Below are positions 48,401 through 59,115 of a DNA stretch of 64,000 nt, piece by piece (within the stretch, counting starts at the first letter, position 1; each line of letters opens with the position of its first letter). The notes below the pieces were generated by a model. That model was not told the DNA's origin. It ran no database searches and was given only the letters and a program-made list of their open reading frames with translations. The translations under genes and the position numbers were made by a program. Origin of the DNA: Norana najaformis. Lineage: Eukaryota > Annelida > Clitellata > Crassiclitellata > Hormogastridae. The stretch lies in NCBI GenBank assembly GCA_964023275.1, contig OZ029916.1:20678064-20742063 (forward strand), in the 5' to 3' direction.

Positions 48401-51400
48401 GGGTTTGGCCGGTGACTGGAATCTAGATCTACTCTACCAGTAAACCTACAGTTTCTTCTGCAAGAGGTGCTGTTGATAAATTTAATCAATGTAATACAAA
48501 CGAGCGATTCTTAGAAGATGACACGACGACAATCGACAACACAGATATACAAGTACATACTCTAGATTCGTAGATATCCCTGCATCCTTCTATAGATAGC
48601 CCACAGATAGCGATATAAAGTTCGTCGAATCATCAAACAGGATACAAGCTTAACTTTTAATGTGATACTTCCTAACAATTAATACCATTTCTGAGTTGAA
48701 TGTTTGCATTTATTATAGTCATAGGCCTATTGTTCATCTATTGTGTCTTGTCAAAATGCGATAGTCTTATGTAAAGCAGTTAGCTGAATGAAATATTGGA
48801 TGGAATTTGATCTATAGGAAATATTTTGGGTTTTTGAATTTGTAAGAGATTTTATCGATGGCTCATTTCGATTGGGCTTTGAGCAAAACAATAATAGAGC
48901 AAGCGCCTCAGGTTTCATGAATCTTGCAGATTGCTACTAGCACTATTCTATTCTAAGCCAATTCCTTCTATTCTAAGCCAATTCTTTCTATCCTAAGCCA
49001 ATTCTTTCTATTCTAAGCCAATTCTTTCTATTCTAAGCCTATTCTTTCTATTCTAAGCCTATTCTTTCTATTCTAAGCCAATTCTTTCTATTCCAAGCCT
49101 ATTCTTTCTATTCTAAGCCAATTCTTTCTATTCTAAGCCTATTCTTTCTATTCTAAGCCAATTCTTTCTATCCTAAGCCAATTCTTTCTATCCTAAGCCA
49201 ATTCTTTCTATTCTAAGCCTATTCTTTCTATCCTAAGCCAATTCTTTCTATCCTAAGCCAATTCTTTCTATTCTAAGCCTATTCTTTCTATTCTAAGCCT
49301 ATTCTTTCTATTCTAAGCCTATTCTTTCTATTCTAAACCTATTCTGAGGCAGTTTCATCACTTTGTTCCAAGCGCCGAGTAACTCTGAAGATGTTATTTT
49401 TCATTTTAATTTGATAACCGACGAGTAAATCTCCGTTGATTCTCAAGTCTGACTATAGGTTACGCCAGACGGTGTTTGTAAGCCTCCACCCATGCACTGT
49501 CTTAAAAGTACTTTTTAGATAGTTATGCGTTCAGCACTTTTGTGAGGCAATAAAAAGGCTATATTAATTGTTTAAAGTTACAAACACATACATATATGTC
49601 GCTGAAAATCTTAAGTATTTGCGAAGGACATGGTCATCTTTACCCGGCTTCGCTGTTAAGCTCATCTCCACCGACCACATCGATGGCCGGACAATGTCCA
49701 TCGTCGCTTCTTCTTCCATCGCAACCTGAACAAGTGGTCACGTGTTCGATGGGATCGGAAGAAGCTCGACGCTCGGAGCATTCACCGGAAGTGTTCAGGG
49801 GAGAAATGCGTTTGTCTTGGTGACGGAAGACGGCTTCCTGAGGCAGGCGATGCTCAGTGCACACAAGCGTATCGGGACAGAGCACGCTTCTCTGGAGAAA
49901 GATCTCATGCCGCAGCAGAACCATGTCGAGTGCCTGGATGACGTCAGCGCTGCTGCTGCGGTGAACCTCAGCTGACATCGTCGTCCGAGATGTCGTAGCC
50001 TCATCCGCAGTTGCAGCAACCGACGCATCATTGCCTCCTAAAAGACCATCATCTGTCCTCGACCTCAGTAATTTCAGTCTATTCCGCCTCCAATGATCGT
50101 CGGTAACAGCAGCAGCAGCAGCCGCAGCAGCAGCAGCCGCAGCAGCCTCCAGAGCATCACTCGCTTCCATCTGAACTTCGGCTGGAAGGCGGTCGACCGA
50201 CGTTTGTTTCAACGGTTTGCGTTCATTGTTAGAGACACAACTGGAATCGTCTTCCACTTTCTTCTCCACTGGATTCTCGATGATCTTTGAAACGAGTTCC
50301 TCTCTTTGACTGTCGTTTTCATTATCCATTGAACTGTTGCGCTTAAACCTTTTCCGAAGGGTTCCATCGCTGTTAAACATGAAAGCGGTTAAAGCAAGGT
50401 AAGATAACGCAAGGTAGGGTAGGGCAAGGCAGGGTAGGGCAGGGCAGGGCAGGGCAGGGCAGGGCAGGGCAGGGCAGGGCAGGGCAGGGCAGGGCAGGGC
50501 AGGGCAGGGCAGGGCAGGGCAGGATAGGATGGGATAGGATAAAATCAGATGAACGAACAACTATTACACGTCTCTTTCAAAAATTTCCTTTACAAGCGTG
50601 GCTAAAGAAAATTGCAGCTGAAACTTGAACACATCAATCGCACAAATGAGGAGAGTCCGCTCTTAATAGTTACATAGCCTGAAAACGGCTAGGCTTGTTA
50701 TCATGTGAACCACCAGTTAAACCAGGAGCTGAAGGATTTCTCCATTTTAAAAGACAACAAGATTTGGAATCCTCATCCTAAGGGAACCTTTCTGATTCCG
50801 AATGTCATCCAGACAAAATTAAGATTTAGTACGAAAGACCGTGGAGAAGCGATGTTGTCACGAAGATGATGGTGATATTGACTGTAGATGATAACCGTGA
50901 TGTTTTATGTGCTAAGGTGAATCTTATGATGGTGTTAGTGACCGTGGTGTGAGTAGACTGGTTGGTCTGGCGGTGGTATGGACCCAACCTGTCATGACGG
51001 AAGAAAGGTTCATCGTCGATGCTGTTCTCCGATCTGTCATCGTCACTTTTTGAACAATCCTAGCAAATCACACAACCATTGCCACATGGATTATATTTCA
51101 TGTCTCTCTCCAGCATTTTCATGATGTAACAGGGACGATAAGGACGACGTCGGCAAAAAGAACATAATCATCATCGTCGTCGTCGTCGTCGTCCTCGTCG
51201 TCGTCGTCATCATCATCATCATCATCATAATTATCATCATCATCATTATCATCATCATCATCATCAACAACAACAACAACAACATCGTCAGCAACAAAAC
51301 CATCATCACGAGCAGCGACGAAATCATTAACAACAGTAATAAATGCAAGATAAAGGCATAGTAGTTACAAAGAAATAAAAGCGTCAAATGGAAAAAGAGA

Positions 51401-54400
51401 TTAAATGCCAGAGACAAGACGTATACGTCATGCAACTCAAGAAGTTCTTCTGTTACATACGAGGCAGAAACTTCTGAAGGCGGAAATACCTGAAGGCGAA
51501 TGAAAAAGCTGTAAACTGAGAGCGAGCAGCTGGAAATACTTTACCGTAGATCGTAGGTCTGGCGTTTGAGTGGGTTCGGTCGGCGGGTGTTGAAGTGGGT
51601 GTGGAATGAGAGGATCTGGGGAACGAGCCCCACTTGAATAATCCAGGACCCTGTGAGTGACGTCATCATTCGACTCCTCTTCTAAGGTAAACACATTTCC
51701 AGGACAATGTTAGAAATCTGGTAGTGGTGTTTCTCATTCATTCGTCTACCCCATCGTTTGCCCACTTATTGGGGAATGCATTCATCTACACTTACGCTAC
51801 GTGTGGGTTTTTATGGTTCTCTTAAATAAAATTTTGGTCGTTGCAAGACATTCTTCGTCTTTGTAGAAATACCTTCCACAAACAGATGTATCGGCTTCCT
51901 GTTCTAAATTAATTATATTTATCGCTATAATCATTAAGTCTTTCTCTATTTTTTCTAATATCACTTCCTCCTGAGCTGACTTTTTAGTTATTAGTAGTAC
52001 TTATTTATATGTATATGTTTTCATTTTCGATTCATTTTATTTATTGCTCCTAAAGACAACAGCATATAATTTTTAGCTAAGTTTAAACTGCACATTAGAA
52101 ATTAGAAAATTTAGTGCAAGTAGAAACAAAGGCCGTATCTAGTATAAGTCATTGACTTTTATCTGAGTCCTATTTCACTTTCTATGTGAACTAGTCATTT
52201 CTCTTGCATATCAGTGCAGTGAAGTATTATGTCATGCTGCAATGTACAGTGAGCATTTTGGCAACATAAGCTCAGCTGTAAGGCCTAATACAACAGTTGG
52301 AAGCCGCATCTGCTGTCAAGTTCTGACACAATTCATGCAAAAAACCTCGACTGAGAGGCGGCTGGCATTGCAAGCCTGTGCACAATGATGGTTACGTAAT
52401 GGAAATAGGGAGATTGACGTCGGTTTAATAAAAGCGTCAATAACGCAATGACGCAGCAGATCTGCGTATGAACCAGGTGCAGCGATAAGACCTTAAAATT
52501 CTACAATGGATAGCAAAGAGAATAGCTACAGAAGCAAGAAGCATTAATCAAGAAATGTGTTTCTGACAAAAAGGAAATCGTAATCAGTAGAAAACCGTCT
52601 GTCTTTGTCTAATATTTAAAGACATTTCAGTGCACTTTTTGATCTCTCGATGAACCAGATGAACTCTTCGAGTAGTGCAGTGATGATCTCTTGATATCGA
52701 ACTACATCTGAACGTGCACTGACTGACCTCTTGTCAGCGCACCGGTTGTCCTTGTAAGAGCATTTCTCTCACCTGTAGTGAATTCCGGTGATGAGCTGTC
52801 CTCTGATTCGGATGATGAAGGTTCGAACTCTTTCGAGAATGGCTGTAAAGGTTCCGGGTGGCGAATTCGGTCGAAATTGATCTTCGGAAGAGATGCCGCC
52901 CTCTCTTCCACCTCTTGGAAGAATGGAATAGCAGGAAAAGATGGAGGTGGCCAACTGGAAAGCATACTGGCGTCGGCAAGACTCTTTTCCAGAATAAATA
53001 TCTACAACCGATTAGACAATACAATAGAACACAATACAATACAGTACCTAATACAATAAGAGATATGTGCTTGTTTACAGAATGCCTTTTTCAACAATAG
53101 TCCCCAGACGAATGGTTGAATACTACTGCGGCGGAAGAATCATCATGACAAGAATAATCCTACAAATGAACAACTGTTCCTCACGCATTTCAAGTCTTGA
53201 TGACTAATTGTCGGTTTCAACTGAGGAACCAGGAATCAAACCCAGGGCATAGAAGAAAAACGCAAACGCATCTTCAAGAGGCCACTGCATCAACCAAATG
53301 ACAATTCGATACAATAACGCACAACATAATCCGATTCCAAAATACTTTTCGAGCTGTAGGACTTCAGAGTGTATGTCTGAAACGGTGCTACATAAATGCC
53401 ATATGAATGAATGAACGAACGAACGAATGACAGGGTCAGAGTAAGTAATGAACAGTTGCTAAAGAAACTTTGATCGAAGAATAAAACAGTAAAAGAGCAC
53501 CAATAATCCCTCATGCCCGTGGATGTCCGTAAGTGTGTGTACGTGTGTGTGTGTGACTATTTGCCGGGACTGACCCTGTCCTTGAGTGACTTGAGGAGGT
53601 CATTGTACTGATGTTCTTTGTCCTGTTGCTCGTGATAAACGGCCTCTCGATCGCACAGATAATCGCGCTCTCTGCAAACGAACCAAGACTCACATAAAAA
53701 TGACAATACAAGCTCCTCTGCTTGTCTGTCTGTCCGTCCCTCTGTCTGTCTGTTTCTGTTTCTCTCTCTCTCTCTCCCTCTCTCTCTCTCTTGGTTAACC
53801 TCACTGGTGGTCCAGGAGTTGACAAAGGGGGTCAAATTTGACTGTTATGGTGAAAAACAATTGATGACCTTTCAGAAAGTTCCTGATGACTCGGTTTCCC
53901 CTGCTCTCTCCCAATTTCTTTGACTTTGTGCTCTCTTTTCCTTGATTTTTCTACTTATCCTGCTATTTTTCTCATTTTCAAACATTTTCTGGACTTTTTG
54001 GCTTTAGTTTTCCTAGTTTTATTCCTTTGCTTCCTTGAACATTATCACAGCCTTTATAGTTTACCTTTTCTCTGGGCAACCCTTCCCAAAACCGGCCGAC
54101 TCTTTAGCATGCCCAAAAAAATCAAACGAGGGCCTAAGATGAGTCATAGGGAGCATCTGGATCCACTCTGTCTGTCTGTCTCTCTGTTCGTCCGTCCGTC
54201 CGTTCGTCCGACTGTCTGTCTGTCTGTCCGTTTGTCGGTACGTCTGTTCTTCGTCTATCTCAGACTCTGTCTGGCGCCAAATGGCTAATAGATCTGTACT
54301 CGTGACATTATTTGAACGTGCTATCATGTAACTCCAAGTCAGCCTTTGCAAGCGCCGATCCGATGAACGAGATGCTCCTAGGAAGCACATTATTGTGTTG

Positions 54401-56533
54401 AGCCTATACTACCACTACTACTACAACAGCCGACTGTATTCGGCATAAATCTGCACATATCTACCAAGACGTGTCACCTAGCGAATGTTTTCTTTTCACA
54501 ATGGCCATTTCGCGAATGTTCTTGCAACATGTGGCCACCTGGCGAATGGTGTGTAAAAGGTACCTTTGCTGGAATTCTTTGATGAGTTTCTTTGCTTTGC
54601 GATATTTCTTCTCCATTCGACTGTGGTCGTCAAGAAGTCTTCTCTCCATCGCCGTAAATCGAGCATTCGCCTCCTCCAACGCATCCTAAGCCAGCAAGCA
54701 GTGTTCCAAAAGGTCATTGCTAATATGCCGATAAAGATGACAATAATGAATCGGAGGATGAAGAAGAAGACGAAGATGATGATGATGAAGAAGATGATGA
54801 AGAAGAAGAAGAAGAATAAGATGATGATGATGATGAACGTGATGAGAATGATGATGATGCCTTTTGCTGAGGTTCATTATTCTCCATTAATATCATCATC
54901 ATTATCATTATCTTCAGCAGCAGCAGCAGAAGTGCTGAAGCAGCACAATTCTCCAGACTCTTTGTCTTTGCCACCTCCATAGGTTATTCTTGTTTGCAAT
55001 ACCTATAATCGATGGCGCGATTGTATTTCCTTGATGGTATACGTTAACTGAAGCGGTTTAATTCCTACCTGATACCTGGCGATGTCCCTCTGTAGGGTCT
55101 GGAGCGTCTTTTCAGACTCTCTAAGTCGTTGAGCCATGTCCTCGCATTTCCTGTCGCTTGCCTTTCGCTGAGACTCAGAATTCTCCAGAAGAATCATCTG
55201 ATACACAAGAATACATGTCAGTAATGCCTAGGCTGACTGGCTCACTGGCTTTCCTAATCCAACAGCATACAGGCTGGCTGGCTGGCTGTATGGTTGACTA
55301 ACTGACGGATTGACTTGAATGGCTGGCTGGCTGATTAACTGACCAACCGACCAACCGACCGACCGACCGAACGACTGACTGACTGACTGACTGACTGACT
55401 TGGTGTCAGTCTGGTTGACTCACTGTCTAAAGTTTGATGACACAGAATGAACGAAGAAATGAACAAAATTTCGGGATACCCTGGCTTTGAGTTTGGCGAG
55501 TTCCGCTTCTGAAACACCGTGCTTATATTGAACCTGAATTTAAAACACACAGAGAATAACTTAAAAGGAGCCGAATGTAAACAGACGAATCTAAACATAA
55601 CATAAGCAATTGCTTTAAAATCATCCAACTAGAACTTATGTATGGTAAATTTATATCGTTTACCTCTTTTAGTCTGATGAACATGAGTCTGGAGTCCATG
55701 TCAGGAGTAGCGTTTTCCAGATCATCAAGGGTGTCCAATGTATCAGCCACGGACAAAGAGTCATCCTGGCTTCCAGGAGTCTTTAAAAGAAGACCATCAG
55801 ATTCCATCAACCTCATTTCATTGCCATGATTACAACAAAGCTCTTCTGTCGTTTAGAATATTAATAATACCAAACCTAGGCAACTGTAGACAGACAGACA
55901 GACAGACAGACGCAGAATGATTCATTGAATGGTGTTCCAGTAATTAGACCAAGACATTCCAAGAATCGGAACATAAAAGAATGCTGCTAATGCCTGCAAA
56001 TTGTCTGCTGTGTCGTTGCCATAGGAACTGGTCTTTGTCTTACCTCCATTCCATCGTCAGCTGCATGCATCTCGTCCGGCCTCGGCTGCTGCTGCTGCTG
56101 CTGCTGCTGCCTCAGCAGCTGATGTTCCACATCAACATCCAATATTTCTTTGTGGCGCTGTCTGTCCTGTTCAAGAGACTGCTCGATCAATCTCAGAATC
56201 TCACTCGACGAACTGTCCCTCTCACGACCCATCAACAAACTGCATTTTCATACGAACAAATATATAATATGTATCAATCTATGATATATGTTTTAGTTTA
56301 TACATATACACATAACATGCATATATCATTGCGCCTGGTTGCCTGTATGGGTTTAGTGATTTTAGATGTGATGTATACCGTGTGGAGCAGACGGTTGAAA
56401 ACAAATGGGGAGAGACCTGTGGCCAGGATCAAATGAATGGACAAAGTCTTTCGGGGTGGTCTAAATCAGGAAGGAGAAAGTATAATCCTTACCCCTACGC
56501 ATCGTATCCTATATATGATTATCATATGCATAT

Positions 56534-56577
<44 letters not shown>

Positions 56578-59073
56578 TTGCATAGGAAGATGAGCAGTCT
56601 GGTGAGCCAGCTCCTGAGGCATCATGGCATGGTACAGTGTTATTTACTTCAATTCCAAGGCTTCAATATACGAGGGCAGATGGTCAGCCCTCTTCCTCGG
56701 TGTTCACTGAGTTCGTTAGGGGGCGTATGTGGAGACCGGAATTTAGAATCATATTTTGCTGTGGTGGTGAATTGAACTCCAGACATCTCGGTCAACAGAC
56801 TAGCATGCTGACCACTAAGACTATCGTGCATAGATACAAACGAAATGGTTGATTGTCTTGTTGTTTTTAACAGCCGGCTCAGACCTCCGTCTCACACCAA
56901 TTACAAAGCGAGGATTCACCCAGAAGACAGGAAATGTCTTCGCTAAGTGTTCCAACAACTAGTTGTGCTCTTCTCAATGTCATTAAATCCATGAACCAGA
57001 ACGAAGAAACGCAGTATAGATGCTTACTGAACCGTGTCGGATGTGTTTCGTAGGACTGAGGCTGCGAACGCCTGCGTCACTCCGACCAAACTCTGTCCGT
57101 CAACTTCGATTATTTGATCACTCACTTGAATCCTGAATTCAATCAAGCATGACCATAAGTTACGCCAGCAAAGCAATAGTTTTTTTACGGTAAAAGTGAT
57201 CGAAGAATTGTTATTTCTGTCAAAATGGTTACGCCAGTGGTGTTACGAAAAACAATACTTTTAAACAATCCTACTCTGATTCCTCCATTTCTAACATATC
57301 TTTCTCGTCGCTCCAATTTCAAACACCATTCAACGTAGCTGTCGACCTGTCGACCTGCTTGACCTTTGGACTTGGATTTGGAACCGAACCTGACCATACC
57401 TGCCTCACTGATTTTGTCTTTGACTGAGCACCTGTGAATAACCTGGTTCCCACAACTTAGCTTGTTTTGGCGCTAAAGAAATTTGGAGATAACGTTACAC
57501 TACTTCAGTATTGACACAGATCGTTCCTAAGATTTCGTTACAACATATCGTTGTCAGTGTAGCTTCTGAATACGGTATATTGTAGCTTATGTAGCGCCCA
57601 TGCACCTGCCGTCTTGTTGTGCCACTCCTCCGTCGCTAAGGGTCTTGATGAAGATGCCGAGCTTTTCGATTCCAACCTCTGCACCGACGCCGATCCCAAT
57701 GATACTCAGACCGAGACTCCCTTCACCTGCAGCAGCAGCAGAAACAATACACCTGTTCAACATTCTCATCTAACGCATCCGAAAGTACTTACTATGCTTC
57801 TCTGATACATGGCTTCAGTAACTGTAAAACCCACTAAAGCTACTTATATCGTAATCGTAATCGTAATTCCGAGATTTCTACAGCGCCCAACGAAAGCCGC
57901 GCCGCGGGGACCAGCTTATTTACAGGCGTGGCAGCTACGGTGGATGATGTTTGGAGTTGGAAAGGAGAGACAGATAAGAGGTAGAAGGGGTATCAGGGTA
58001 CGATCTGTGAAAGAGGAATGTTTTATGTTACTTATTACTTTATGTGTTTATTTATGTATGTTCATTTCATTAGAAAAGAATGTAATGTAAACTAATTGGA
58101 CATTTATAATGTGGCATCAGTAGGGTACTCCTCAGTCCATAGCAATCACATCTGAACCCCTACCCTTAACAACTATTCTTCTATGCAGTTGAATACCATC
58201 GATCAGTAAAGTTCAGTTGTTCAGCAAAGTGTGAATGGTATGACTAGGCGCATATTGAAATCGACTCTCATTGCAGGTTGCAGCCGGACAGTGTAACAAA
58301 AAGTGCTTGAAATGGTAAAAGGTGTCTGACTATCGGCCACACTGAGTGTAGGCTCAAAACTCACATACTTCGTGAACGTTCACATTAGCCTTTCGTTAAC
58401 GTTAGACCAAAATCTAGTCAGAAACAAGATGTTGTTTCTTAACAATTGTAGCAGAAGGCTAGATTCAACTCTTGCTTTTTCACGTGTATTCTTACGAATG
58501 AAGTTTTTATTCGTGGCTGGTCTGAACGGTGTGTGGCACTTGGAAATACATAGATGTTTTAAGTATTAGTATTTGTCGTGTCACTCTATCCATCTGATCT
58601 ACCCCTACATTAGACAATCCCTCGTTTCTGCCAAATATTTCGTTCCTGTCCAATGATGTCCCAAAACCGTCAACCACAAACCTCTCTGCAATTTCACCGT
58701 GTTACATTGTTACTTAAGAGGGGTTGAAGAAATTTAACTTAAGCAGTGTTATATTTTCGTGTATATGACGCTTATGTCAAATGTTTACTTCACACGAGCG
58801 TTTATCTTTGGTCAAGGAAAGACAGATCTCATGGGGGTCTGACTGATTGGTGCCTGACCTTTCCTCAGTTCCAGTTCGTATTCTTCCATCAGTTCGAGGC
58901 GTTTTTCCAGTTCGTATTCGGCTGAGGCAGACATAGGATCGATCTCTTTGTTTCTTCGATCGTAATCATCAGAGGAATAGGTGAGAAATACCTGACAACA
59001 TCATCCGCAACAAAGTTATCATCGCAAACACGTCGTTACCATCGTCATATTAGTCATCATCATCATCATCATC

Positions 59074-59115
<42 letters not shown>

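Noticed and set aside
50370-50560. N-terminal extension of neurabin exon 14 through (ALPCP)n
   Set aside because: It is the translated TGCCC repeat, and a clear acceptor (TGTTTAACAG) lies directly before the basic conserved start of the exon.
54686-54982. Frames of Met/Lys or Ser/His on both strands
   Set aside because: Products of the GAT/GAA trinucleotide tract in a neurabin intron.
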